Source of the DNA: Microcebus murinus
Taxonomy: Eukaryota > Chordata > Mammalia > Primates > Cheirogaleidae
DNA: 64,000 nucleotides
Direction: 5' to 3'
Assembly: GCF_040939455.1 (NCBI RefSeq)
Contig: NC_134136.1
Coordinates: 73,360,001-73,424,000, forward strand
The translations under genes were made by a program, and so were the position numbers. The notes beneath the pieces were generated by a model. The model ran no database searches, had not been told where the DNA came from, and saw only the letters and a program-made list of their open reading frames with translations. How positions within the stretch are numbered: position 1 is the first letter of the stretch; each line of letters begins with the position of its first letter. This document shows, piece after piece, positions 36,259-47,852 of this stretch.

Positions 36259-36830
36259 TGTCAACGGAAAAAAGCCAAGTCTGCAAAATAATTTTAAAGA
36301 GATTTATTCTGAGCCAAATTTGAGGACCATGACCCGGAGCCACTGCCAAGAGGCCTTGGGCAAGTGGACTTGCTGTGGCTGGGTTACAGTTTGGTTTTTA
36401 TACAGTTTAGAGACAAGGGTTATGGGTAAAGCCATCAATCAATGTGTGGGAGGCATACATTGGTTTGGCCCAAAAAGGAGGGCCATCTCATCTCGAAGCA
36501 GGGGCTTACAGGTTATAGGTGGGTTTAAAGATTCTTTAGATTGTAATTGGCTAAAGACATGAAGCTTTGTCTAAAGACTGGAATGTTTTAACATAAACTG
36601 TTTACCAGAGATAAGCCACCATTTGTTGCAAATTGAGGGCCTGCAGGTTTGTCTTGCATACCCTTAGGCCTGTTAATGGGTTACAAAGGAAGTCTCCAAG
36701 AAGGGAGGGGACCATGATAAGGCCTGTCTGACCTCCCTCCTCCAGGCAGGCAACTATGCCCTTGAATATTCCTCTGGCCACGAGGGGGTCCATTCAGTCA
36801 GCTGGTAGGGGTTGAGCATTTTAGTTCACA
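36259..36830 (-). repeat. Solo LTR, family copy B (antisense)
   Basis: On the minus strand it runs from TGTGAACTAAAATGC to CCGTTGACA, with TATA (gtataaaaac) and AATAAA (cagaataaatctc). The 4-bp target duplication cctt (36255-36258 and 36831-36834) is perfect. It is very similar to copy C at 57153. Confidence 0.92.
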
Positions 36831-36834
36831 CCTT

Positions 36835-37340
36835 TGAGAGTATATCCTTGTCTGCCTTCTTTATCAGAGTGTTTTTAGGTCCTAGAATAGCTTTTAGCAT
36901 GCAGAAGTTACCTGGCCACTTGGCCAAGTCAAGCTGTTTTAGCCTCAGGATCTTTGTACATATTCATCTCTTTGTCTTACAAACACTTCCCATCTTCCCA
37001 GGGCTGGCTCTCTCTGTTATCCAGGTCTCAGCTTAAATGTCATCTCCACAAAGAGGTCTTCCCTGACAACCCTATCTAGTATTGCCTTGCATACTGTCAC
37101 TTTCTAACACATGACACTCTTTCATTTTCTTCATAGCGTTTATAATTGGAAATTATATATGGGTTTATTGTTAATAATTTATTATTTTATTTTGTTTTAT
37201 GTTTCCTCAACTAGAATGCAAGCTGCTGTTACAGCAAAGGTTTTATATGTCCTATTTGACAAGTATAGCCCCAATACCTAAAATGCTTGGGACAGAATAG
37301 ATACTCAATAAATAATGAATGAATGAATGAATGGAGGTCT
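36835..37340 (+). repeat. L2 3' end
   Basis: Canonical L2 landmarks occur in order: cctcaggatctttgtac, ggtctcagcttaaatgtc, agaggtcttccctgac, and a tail of tgaatgaatgaatga. Confidence 0.8.
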
Positions 37341-37779
37341 ACAAGCAAGTCATATGACTAAAAGGAAAATAACAAGGGACAGTGTGATTAAAGATGAGGG
37401 AAAAAGTCAATAGAAAGTGAGACTCAAAAGATTTAGAATATGCAGGGCTTAGATCATGTTAAATGGTATTTTGCTTTAACTTTGCTGAAAGTTCTGTGTT
37501 CATCAACATAGACATATTTTAGAATCATCATAATGGAATACATACTCACCAATACCCTAGTCCAAGTCACCATCATTTGGTTAGCTGGACCAATGCAACA
37601 GCCCTTAAAATGACCATGATTTGCTATTTTTTTCTCTTCATTAATGGACATCTCACATGCCTCAGGCCTTAAGTTAGGTGCTAAGGATACAAAAAAAAAA
37701 AAAATCAGACTAGCATTCTTGCCCTCAAGGCTCTCAAAGTTGCTTGAAAGACAATTGAACTGTGGCAAATGAAGGAGTT
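37341..37779. other. Unassigned DNA
   Basis: Nothing recognised. There is a 14-A run at about 37690. Confidence 0.3.
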
Positions 37780-38342
37780 CAGGAAATTACCACCTCAAAA
37801 TATGCTGTTTTGGTATACTGATTACTACAAACTGAAGGCACTTGAGGCAAAGGCAGGTGAGGGCTTTTTCTGAACTTCCCTTACCTGCCTAAAGATGGAT
37901 CTCAATTGTCATGAATCTCTTCCCAGGGAAGATTAACTCTTTGACATCAGCCAAATCACCTTTTCTTCTGACAACTTCTAGACAACTCTTACTACTTTTA
38001 CTACAACTTTCTTCTTCTCGACAACTTTTACTACTTAAGAGACTTTTTATCTACACAAAACAACCTTTATTCACCATACAGTTTATCCCTTCAACCTCCC
38101 GTGACCTGTCACTGCCACCACCACCACAGAAGCCCCAAGACCCTGCTCTTTTCTGTCCCTCGGAATACTATATGTATTAATTATCTGACCCTTCTTGGAG
38201 TCTTATATTTAGTGGGACACCTGTGTGTTCATACATAATTAGATATGTTTTCTCTCTTGTTAATTTGTTTATATGTCAATTTAATTTGTAGCCCAGCCAA
38301 AGATCCTAGCAAGGTAGAGGGAAGCTATTTTTCACTCCCCTA
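37780..38342 (+). repeat. Probable ERVL-type LTR
   Basis: The ending ctcttgttaatttg ... cagccaaagatcctag ... cactcccctaca resembles ERVL LTRs. The 5' boundary is not clear. Confidence 0.45.
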
Positions 38343-38699
38343 CACAAACATAATTATCAGCTATAAGGTCCAATAACAGAAATGCCATATGAGAAACATT
38401 AATAATATTTTAATAAACGCAAATTGTTTTTCAGTGAGGAGTACCTATAAGGCTTCATGAACAAGGGAACATTTCAGCTGGACCTTAAAGACATATCTTG
38501 GAGACATTGTAGGTTCAGTTCCAGACCACTACAGTAAAGCAAATATTGTAATAAAGCAAGTTACACAATGTTTTTGGTTTCCCAGTGCATATAAAAGCTA
38601 TATTTACAATAGACTCTAGTCTAGTAAGTGTGTAATAGCATTAAGTCAAAAATTTACATATCTTAATTTAAAAATATTTTATTGCTAAAAATGCTAATG

Positions 38700-40262
38700 A
38701 TCATCTAAGCCTTCAAAAAGTCATAATCTTTTTACTGGTGGAGGGCACTGCCTCCAATGTTCATGGTTACTGACTGATCACAGTGGTGGCTGCTGAAGGT
38801 TGGGGTGGCTGTGGCAATATCTTAAAATAAGACAACAATGAATTTTGCTATATTGACTTCCTTTCACAAAATATTTCTCCACAGCATGTGATGCTGTTTG
38901 ATAGCATTTTACCCACACTAGAACTTTGACTCCTCTCAAACCCTGTCACTGCTTTATCAATTAAGTTTATGTGATATTATAAATCCTTTGCTGTCATTTC
39001 AACAATGTTCACAACATTTTAACCAGCAATAGATTACATCTCAAGAAACCTCTTTTTCTACTCATCCTTAAGAAGCGACTCCTCACCCATTCAAGTTTGA
39101 TCATGAGATTACAACAATTCAGTCACATTTTCAGGCTCCACTTCTAACTCTTGTTCACTTGCTATTTCCCCCACATCTGCAGACTTCCTCCACTGAAGTC
39201 TAAGAACCCTTAAAGTCAACCATGAGGGTTAAAATCAACTTCTTCAAAACTCCTGTTAATGTTGATATTTTGCACTCCTCCTATGAATCACAAATGTTCT
39301 TAATGGCATCTAAAATGGTGAATCCTTTCCAGAAGGTTTCAATTCACTTTGCCCAGATCCATCAGAGGAATCACTATCCATGGCAGGTATAGCATTATGA
39401 AATGAATTTCTTAAATACTAAGTCTTAAAAACAAAAATTGCTCCTTGATCCATGAGCTGCAGAACTCATGTTGTGTTAGCAGGCATGAAAATATTAATCT
39501 TGTATATCTCCATCAGATGTCTTTGGTGACCAGATGCATTGTCAATGAGCAGGAATATTTTGAAAGAAATCTTTATCTTTTTTTTTTTTCTGACCAGTAG
39601 GTCTTAAGAGTGAGCTTGAAATATTCAGATGGGAGGGGTGAGGAGGAGACAGGTATACACATACATAATGAGTGTGATGTGCACCATCTGGGAGATGGAC
39701 ACGCTTGAAGCTCTGACTCCAGGGGGGAGGCGGGCAAGGGCAATATACATAACCTTAACATGTGTACCCCCATAATATGCTGAAATAAAAAAAAAATATT
39801 CAGTCAACCATCCTATAAATAGAAGTGCTGTCATCCAGGCTTTGTTGTCCCATTCACAGAGACAGAGTAGATTTAGTATTATTGTTAAAGGCCCTAGGGT
39901 TTTCAGAATGGTAAATGAGCACTGGTTTCAACTTAAGCTGCATTATCCCCTAACAAGAAGTCAGCCTGTCCTTCAAAGCTCTTAAGCCAGGCCTTGACTA
40001 CTCCTCTCTAGCTATGGAAGTCCTAGATGGCATCTTCTTCCAAGAGAAGGCTGTTTCATGTACACTGAAATTTGTTGTTCAGTGTAGCCACCTTCATAAA
40101 TTATCTTAGCTAGATCTTCTGGATAACTTGCTGCAGCATTTACATGAGCACCTGCTGCTTCATCTCGCACTTTTATGTTATGGAGACAGCATCTTTCCTT
40201 AATCCTCATGAATCAACCTCTGCTAGCTTCCAAATTTTCTTCTGGAGATTCCTCACCTCTTT
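38700..40262 (-). pseudogene. Tigger transposase pseudogene
   Basis: Tigger transposases are pogo-family DDE enzymes with a CENP-B-like DNA-binding domain. The minus strand keeps recognisable coding pieces, the longest at 40012-40209 (contains [18 protein letters not shown]). Other parts around 39000-39560 are interrupted by stops and indels. The region for the N-terminal DNA-binding domain is missing beyond 40265. An L1 tail splits the frame at 39629-39793. No function is expected. Confidence 0.75.
39629..39793 (+). mobile_element. Very short L1 insertion (3' UTR only)
   Basis: About 165 bp of the lineage-specific L1 3' UTR and A tail. Target duplication aatattcag on both sides (ending at 39628 and at 39803). 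It is inserted in the Tigger sequence, in the opposite orientation. Confidence 0.88.
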
Positions 40263-40300
40263 TGCATTCTCAGCTAGGTGATGGTCTAAGGGAATAGGAA

Positions 40301-40712
40301 AAGGACTGGGTATCACTGGGAGTCCAGGGCATTGTGGATATTCAGTAGAAGTAAGACAGCAGTAGGTTTGAGAAAATGAAAGGTTTGGATTTCAGTTTGA
40401 GAACATGAAGATGGACCATTTCTAAGTAATAATGAGATTTAAGGTGTGGGACTGCTTATATATAACTGAAGTGTAGTAGATATCAAGCTTCTTAAAGTTG
40501 TAAATTTGACTATATTGAACCAATTTTAAAAGACAAGAAGGTTTGTGAATCAAAGAGTTAATGTAACTTCCCAAAGAGAAAATTTTAGTAATTTGTACAG
40601 TGAAGGAATCGACTTACTTTGTTCCTATTTTAGGGATCTATCTATAGAACTTTCAAAGATATAATTGTCAGCTATGTCTTACTTTTGCAAAAGGTGGCTC
40701 AAAATATTCCTT
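40301..40712. other. Unassigned DNA
   Basis: Nothing recognised. Confidence 0.35.
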
Positions 40713-40727
40713 TAAAGTATAATCATA

Positions 40728-40767
40728 AAGTGGCTCTGTGGCTTAGTTGGTTAAAGCGCCTGTCTCG
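40728..40767 (+). pseudogene. tRNA-Thr 5' half, tailless retropseudogene
   Basis: From 40732 the insert reads ggctctgtggcttagttggt and on through the D arm and anticodon stem to tgtctcg, where it stops inside the anticodon loop. Sequence and anticodon (CGT, if the next T is counted) fit a threonine tRNA. The 15-bp direct repeat taaagtataatcata flanks it (40713-40727 and 40768-40782). There is no A tail and no 3' half, so it cannot make a tRNA. The structure fits L1-mediated insertion of a truncated tRNA. The boundary base could shift because TAAA also continues a tRNA-Thr loop. Confidence 0.85.
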
Positions 40768-40782
40768 TAAAGTATAATCATA

Positions 40783-41755
40783 CGTAAATTACAGATGTAC
40801 ATTAAACTGTACTGTTTTCTTGGAATTTTTAATCTAAGTGTTTGGGGGAGGGGTTAATCTAATCCTAATGAGCTATAAGAGTTTAAGCAGATCATTTAAT
40901 ACACATTATCATTGAACCATCAAAGTCACAGTCATCAGAGAATTATATTTGGTTTAATATTTGATGAAAGTAACATGTTATTTGCTACACGTAAAAATAA
41001 CACACATTTTAATTTAAAACCCTATTCCACCTATATAGAATTTCAAGCATTTTTTATTCTATAATGTTACCAGTATGACTAAAATGACTGAAGGACCTTT
41101 TCTCAAATGACTGACAATTCAGGTGAGTTGTTTATCATTTGACATTACCAGGGTTTAAAAAAGAAACCCTCAGTCTAACTTTTACAATTATTTTAATTGA
41201 ACATGACTCAACAACAGGGATTATTCACGCTGTTATTATCCCAAAGTAAAGTTTCTGGCGATATCCATAACACTGAGGCAAATGTGGACAAATAGCTACA
41301 GTCTTAAAAAACTGGACAAAATCATCAAATATCTACTGAAGGTTTCTCAAAATTTCTTATATAAGGTGATGTGACCTACCACAAATTGAAATAATTAAGG
41401 TCTCTTTGACCTTGGGAATATTGTAGTGATCTTTGAAAAAAATGCCAAATTTTAAAAATAGTTTTTCCTGTCTCATGGCATAAAAGAAGCCTTCTTTCAA
41501 AATGTATCCATAGACAGGGGCTTCTAATGTAGCTGAGGACAGCCAACACCACATAGGTTTCCATCTCCCAACATTTCCTCCAAAACTACAAAAGAACAGA
41601 AGGAAAAAATAAGCCTACACAAAAACCAAGCAAAGAGAAAAAAAGGAAAAATAGCAAAAAGGCCTAAGAGGTTGAACTCAGTCTTAAAATACTTTACAAA
41701 AAAGTGTCTGGATAAATCAGGATAGAGATACTAGGGAAAGGAATAAAAAGTAAAG
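40783..41755. other. Unassigned DNA
   Basis: AT-rich, with no gene or nameable repeat. Overlapping 62-65 codon frames at 41357-41564 look random. Confidence 0.35.
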
Positions 41756-42140
41756 TGCATTCAGAGTACTACTCAGCCATAAAAAAGAATGAAATAATGT
41801 CTTTTGCAGCAACTTGGATGGAACTGTAGACCATTATCCTAAGTGAAGTGTCTCAGGAATGAAAAAACAAATACCACATGTTCTCACTTATAAGTGGGAG
41901 CTAAAGAAGGGATATAGAGGGCCATAAAGTGGTGTCATAGACAATGAAAACTAAGAAAGGAGAGGGTAGAAGGGGGGTGAGGGATAAAAATCTACCTATC
42001 AGTTATAATGTACACTATTCTGTATATAGTGATAGTGACTGGCACATTGAAAGCCCTAACTTCAGCATTATAAATTCATCCCTGTAACAAGAAACACCTG
42101 TACCCCTTTAATCTATTGACATACAAAAATACAAACAATT
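41756..42140 (+). mobile_element. Truncated L1 3' end
   Basis: It starts in the ORF2 tail (agagtactactcagccata) and runs through accacatgttctcactta to a 3' UTR. A 24-A run at 42189-42212 may be its displaced tail or a separate expansion. Confidence 0.8.
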
Positions 42141-42307
42141 TAAAGGAACAGTTTTCAAAAGTCATAGCTTCTTGGAGAGAAAAATGGTAAAAAAAAAAAA
42201 AAAAAAAAAAAAGGAAAGACAATCACCCACTGGCAATTAGTTGATGGAGTAGAAAAGAAAAACGAGAGACAAATGCAAGACAAGAGACCCATAAAAATCA
42301 GAGGACA

Positions 42308-42657
<350 letters not shown>

Positions 42658-42689
42658 CAAATCAGAGGACACATAACCCCTCCCTACTG

Positions 42690-44450
42690 CCCAAAATAAA
42701 CAAATAAATCCACCAAGGTATCTGGATTTTGTTCCATAGATAGAAAAATGTCTCTGTAAACTAGGAATCCTGTGAAAAACCCCAATATCACAAAAATGAA
42801 AAACAAGATTAGCAGGTCCATATACAGTTTTGACAAAATTAGAAAACTAAATTTAATACATATCAACTGAGACAAACCCAACTACAAAAAAATCATGAAG
42901 CAAAAAAATATATATACACAATGTAAGATAATACTCCAAATAGAATTAGACACAAATGAACATTTGGCAATATAAAAAAATCACCTCAAATCAAAAATTC
43001 AAAAATTAAACACAGAAAAAGACAAAAGTAAAAGAAATGAAAAGAGTTGATTGAACTCAAGAAGGAAGTGAAAGGAAAAGACAAAGTTATTTCAGAAATG
43101 AAGAATAAATTCCAAGATACTTAAGTGAGGACAGATCTTAGTAAAATTTAATAAGAGGGCATTGGAGAATATTGAGGGGTGGGAAAATAATCAATAAACT
43201 GAAAATGACATTGAGAAAGTAAAAAGGATAACAGACAGTAATGGAAATGGAATACAAATAAAGAAAGAATGAAATTCATATTACTTCAGTTCCTGCAAAA
43301 TGATAATAGAACAAAACTACTATTTAAAATTATAATCCAAGAAAACTTTCCAGAAATAGATACCTAAGTCTACCTACACATTGAAATGCACAATCAAGTC
43401 CAAGATGTAGTCTATTACAACTATTATATCACCAAGACAACGACAAAATCATCAAGGCCAGGCAAAAAGGTCAAATAATATATAAAAACGAAATAATCAG
43501 ACTGGTACCAGACATACAAGACAATGCATAAAGCAAGGCAAAAATGGAGCAATGTTTTTAAAATACCCAATGAAAAAAAAAGACAGCCAAGGATTTTCTA
43601 TCCAACAAAGCTGCCCTTCAAGTATCAAGGCTATCAGAACAGCTTTCAATTTAAAATAGGTCAGGGAATTTTGTACCCATGAGGCCTTCTTGAGGAATCT
43701 CCCAGAGCAGGGAGTCCCCAACCTTTTTGGTACCATGGACGGGTTTCTTGGAAGACCATTTTTCCGTGGATGGGAGGGGGGCAGGGGAAGGGGAGGAGGC
43801 AGAGCTCAGGCAGTGATGCCAGTGGTGGGGAGTGGCTGTAAATACAGATGTAGGTTTAGCTCACTGGCCTGCTGCTCACCTCCTGCGGTGCAGCTCCCCC
43901 CTCCCCAAGTTTCATGGAAGACAATTTCTCCAGGCACTCAAGGAGGGAGGGGCAGAAAACAGAAAAAATGGAAATAGAGAAATGGAAACAGAAAGAGAGC
44001 CAGATATCCTGGTATCAGCAAAACAAAATTTAGGCCCCAAAGCCAAAAAACATGACAAAAGGATAATTTTTAATGTTAAAGGTCACAATGCTGAATGAGG
44101 TTATAACACTAAATTTTTATTACCAAATATTAACCTTTATGAAGTTAAAACTACAGAGAGTAAAAATATAAGGCTTTTAATACACCACTTTCAACAGGAG
44201 ACAGATCAAGTGAACACAATATAAAAAGGCCTAAACCACATTATCAACAAGGTAGACTTGATTAGTACATGTCAAACTCTAAACTGTAATAGAGAATATA
44301 CCTATTCAATTGCCCATGGCACATTCACAAAAACTGATCATATATTTTCTCATAAGAAAACATCAATAAATATTAAAGAGAAACATTACAAACCTCTTCT
44401 GATCATAAAGCAGTTAAAATAGAAATCACGAAAAAAAACCAAAATGTATT
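42690..44450 (+). repeat. Old L1M/HAL1-like sequence, ORF1 region
   Basis: Diverged ORF1-like text, for example around 43340-43680 (agaaaactttccagaaat, ggattttctatccaacaaag, cttcttgaggaatct). It is interrupted by a hAT element at 43708. The exact family was not determined. Confidence 0.5.
43708..43935 (+). repeat. hAT-type non-autonomous element
   Basis: It starts cagggagtccccaacc, with accatggacgggtttc and gaggcagagctcaggc. It is related to the complete short copy at 46289. Confidence 0.65.
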
Positions 44451-44512
44451 CATTTTCGTCATGTAAAGAAAACTGGTATTTGCAATCCTTCCACAACTAG
44501 CCAATGTTTACC

Positions 44513-44539
44513 AAAAAAAAAAAAAAAAAAAAAAAAAAA
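44513..44539. repeat. Poly-A run
   Basis: About 27 consecutive As. The parent element is not clear. Confidence 0.8.
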
Positions 44540-44969
44540 TCACAGTCATCCACCATGTGACAAGCACAGAGTTTCAGAGATTATGAGATTTGGTCACAGC
44601 CCTCAAGAGCCATAAGTCTGGCAGAAGGAAAAAAAAAAAATTACAATACAATGAGGATTTCAACAGTAGGTTGTTAACTGCACATGGTAAACTTGTGGTT
44701 TGTGGCACTTCTCTATGCCATGGTACTATGTAGATACAATTTCTCTATGAATATCCCTATTTTTAGGAAATAGACACTTACATTTAGCAGAAAGGGACAA
44801 TGATATCAACAAATGACTCTCAAGTGGTTAAGAAACAGAATAGATGATAAAGCAAAAGGACTAAAATGTAAAACACAAAAATGAATCCGTGTGAAGAGTA
44901 TAATGTTTTGCTTGTATTTTTATTATCCTGCAACTTTTTTGGAAGGTTGAAGTAGTTTCCAAACAGTTT

Positions 44970-45284
44970 AATTTTTTTGTTTGTTTGTTTTGAGACAGAG
45001 TCTCACTCTGTTTCCGGGGCTAGAGTGCCGTGGAGTCAGCCTAGCTCAAGCAATTCTACTGCCTCAGCCTCCCAAGTAGCTGGGACTGACTACAGGTATG
45101 CGCCACCATGCCGGGGTAATTTTTTCTATATATTTTTAGTTGGCCAATTAATTTATTTCGATTTTTGGTAGAGATGGGGGTCTTGCTCTTGCTCAGGCTG
45201 GTCTCGAATTCCTGACCTTGAGCAATCCTCCCGCCTCGGCCTCCAGAGTGCTAGGATTACAGGCGTGAGTCACCCTGCCAGGCC
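44970..45284 (-). mobile_element. Alu (antisense)
   Basis: It starts with a T-rich tail (tttttttgtttgtttg) and ends gtcaccctgccaggcc. Imperfect flanks cagtttaa / agagtttaa. Confidence 0.92.
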
Positions 45285-45326
45285 TTAAGAGTTTAAAAAT
45301 AACAACCACCAGGGAGAATTTGAACT

Positions 45327-45487
45327 GGGCCGTCATTGGCGCGGGCCTAGTAGTCCCAGCTACTCAGGCGGCTGAGGGGAGAGTACCGCTTGAGCCCAGG
45401 AGTTTGGGCTGCAGTGAGCGATAATTGGATGATCATTCTACTACTGCACTCCAGCAAGAGGCAGACAGACTCTTATTTTAAAAAAAG
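45327..45487 (+). repeat. FLAM-type monomer (7SL-derived)
   Basis: A single 7SL-like arm: gtagtcccagctactcaggc, gcttgagcccaggagtttgg, actgcactccagc, then an A run. It has the 'gggctgcagtgagcg' text closer to 7SL than to an Alu right arm. Confidence 0.7.
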
Positions 45488-46280
45488 CTTAATTTTGAGG
45501 TGGAAGGAGAAGAGAGCAAAGAGAATAGTGAAAAACAAAACCAAACACGGCTTATAGGGAAATCAGGTACGGCGTTCTAGAATTGTAGAGCTCTGTTTTA
45601 AAGAACAAGTGAAATAGAATTTGTTTGTAAAATAGCAGCCTTATGAAAAACTTCATAAGCTTCTTTCCTCATTTTTTTTTTTTACTTACCCAAGATAAAC
45701 TTCTTCCCTCACGTGGTCGTGACTGCTACAGCAAGCCAGGATCAACATTCTCGTCAGGCGGACCAACCTTCATCTCTGCTTCCTCCTAGCATCACAGGAA
45801 AACTAAATATCACCGACCTTAGATTGGATCAAGTGACTGATTCTGGCCAATGAAATATGGCGGAGTATGAACCTCTTCCGTGTGGAGCCCCTCCCCCTGT
45901 ATGTTTACGCTGTGAGCAGACTTTGTTTTAAAATTGGGGGCATGCCGTAAGTGTTCTCCTGAGTTGTGGGATTTAGATAGAGGGGTCTGGCGCCAGAAAT
46001 TTACAAGGTGCTGTTTGACTTTTTCTCTTACCTTCCTTGCAATTTAAAGGCAAAGGATCCAGATTTTGAGGCCCAAGAAGCTGGCAGAGCCACATGATAG
46101 AATACCTATACCTGACTACAATGAACTGTGAAATATGCGATAAATCAACACTTCCCCTGCCCCACTAAAATTCTCCCACTTAGAGTTGTTTTGAAGATTA
46201 AATTAGGACAGTGCCTGGCACATACTGTTACAGAAGTGGTTACTCTTATTATTTTTTTGTTTTGAAGAGATTTCTTCGGC
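45488..46280. other. Unassigned DNA, possible MIR at the right end
   Basis: No gene was seen. The text ttgaagattaaattaggaca ... gcctggcacatactg at about 46190-46230 is MIR-like. Confidence 0.4.
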
Positions 46281-46288
46281 TTCTAAGG

Positions 46289-46482
46289 CAGTGGTCCCCA
46301 ACCTTTTTTGGCACCAGGGAAGGGTTTCACGGAGGACAATTTTTCCACCAACCTGCGCGGCGGGGTTGTGTAGGGGTGGAGGTGTGGAGATCAGGTGGTA
46401 ATGCACGGCCTGTTTCCTTGTAGGCTGGTGACTGGTACCTGGCTGCAGCCCAGGGTCTGTGCCCAGGGGTTGGGGACCACAG
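46289..46482 (+). mobile_element. Short hAT transposon with exact 8-bp target duplication
   Basis: Terminal inverted repeats CAGTGGTCCCCAACC and GGTTGGGGACCACAG. The 8-bp duplication ttctaagg (46281-46288 and 46483-46490) is exact. 194 bp, non-coding. Confidence 0.9.
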
Positions 46483-46490
46483 TTCTAAGG

Positions 46491-47235
46491 TGTTTACTAG
46501 CTGTAGAACCTAAGGACAGTTCTATTCTTCAGGCTTCATTCCTCATCTGAAAATGGGGAAAAACTCATTTAACAAATGTTTGTTGTACGCCTAATATTAT
46601 TAAAGAATCATCTAGGTTAAGAGGGAAAAAAAATGGAACAAGATCAATAAGGTCCCTGCTTTCATGATGCTTACATTCTAGTAGAGAGAGAGAGGTTATA
46701 AACATAAAAACAAATAATTTAAAAAACCCGAAATAATAGAAATCACTATGAAGGCTATAAACAGGGTGCCTTGATAGTCAGGGATGGGGAAGTTAAACCT
46801 AATTTAGATCTGATGACTTGAAGTTATTACTGAGCAGGTGGCATTTTAGCTAAGACCTGCATAACCTAAAGGAGTGGGTCATGTGTGCAAACATCAAGGG
46901 GAAAGACTAAATATATGATCAATTTTTGTGAATGTACCACAGACAATTGAAGCAAAGGCATGTGGATGGATTTGGGATATGTATTTTAGTGGTACAGCAA
47001 ACCTTGGTATAGCATTGGATATGGAAGTGAGGATGAAATAGGTGGCAATGGTAACTCCCAAGTATTGGGCACATAAACTAGATATCTAGATGGTGTAATT
47101 TACTAAGATAAAAACAACTAGAAGTGGAAGAAGTATTCTGTTTTTCACTGCAGCCCACACCCCACCTCCTCCTCCAGAGAAGAAATATGCTATGGCTACG
47201 TTAATAACAGTAAACTTGAATTGTAATACAATTAA
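46491..47235. other. Unassigned DNA with MIR traces
   Basis: MIR-like text is at about 46505-46570 (cttcattcctcatctgaaaa). No gene was seen. Confidence 0.4.
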
Positions 47236-47236
47236 T

Positions 47237-47365
47237 GGCCTGGCGTGGTGGCACATAACCTGTAGTTATGTGCTACTTGTCAAGTGGAGGCAGGAGGTTC
47301 ACTTTAGCCCAGCAGTTTGAATCTAGCCTGGGTAACATAGTGAGATCTCATCTCTCAAAATAATA
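47237..47365 (+). repeat. FLAM/FRAM-type monomer with a local inverted duplication
   Basis: It runs from ggcctggcgtggtggcac to acatagtgagatctcatctc, followed by an AAT repeat. It contains a 9-bp perfect hairpin at 47251-47273. Confidence 0.65.
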
Positions 47366-47424
47366 ATGATAATAATAATAAAATTAATGATAGTAGTATC
47401 TACTTCACAGGGTTGTTGAAGTTA

Positions 47425-47427
<3 letters not shown>

Positions 47428-47462
<35 letters not shown>

Positions 47463-47463
47463 G
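47428..47463. repeat. (GT)n microsatellite
   Basis: An uninterrupted GT run with one GC step. Confidence 0.95.
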
Positions 47464-47799
47464 TTTACCTGTTTATGAAAAAGAAAGTAGTGGAAAAGTC
47501 TCTGTACCACTGATCGCTGATTCTGCCTTGTTTTACCTTCATTAGCACTGAGAAAGTGAGCAAGCTCAGAACTGGTAACCTGTGATTCCTGTGGGGCTCA
47601 GGATCCTTAAGTGTGGGCAGGGCCTGTGTATATGATATCAGTCCTGTGATTATGTTACTTTATAAGGAAAAGGTAAAAGTCCCCTGCTCTACCACTTAGT
47701 ATCTATGTAATCTTAGGTGACAGAGATCAAGTGACTATTAAGGCTGACTTCTGAGGTTTGTGGGGATACCTATAAGGTTAAGAGACTGCTCTGATTTCT

Positions 47800-47852
47800 C
47801 GTGTGTGTGTGTGTGTGTGCGCGCGCGCGCACGTACCTGCAAAGGTACGTGC
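47800..47852. repeat. (GT)n(GC)n tract followed by a hairpin
   Basis: About 37 bp of alternating purine-pyrimidine (GT then GC) runs into the inverted repeat gcacgtacc / ggtacgtgc with a 6-base loop. Confidence 0.95.

Larger units (their letters stand above)
38488..40300 (-). mobile_element. Tigger1-like DNA transposon (antisense, truncated)
   Basis: It begins with the Tigger1 terminal region (acatatcttggagacattg, ggttcagttccagacc). It then follows the element's antisense sequence for about 1.6 kb and breaks off at about 40265-40300. It is interrupted by a T run at about 39579 and by a short L1 at 39629. Confidence 0.85.

Noticed and set aside
40732..40767. Functional tRNA-Thr gene
   Set aside because: Only the 5' half is present. 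There is no anticodon 3' stem, T arm, acceptor 3' strand or terminator, and direct repeats flank it.
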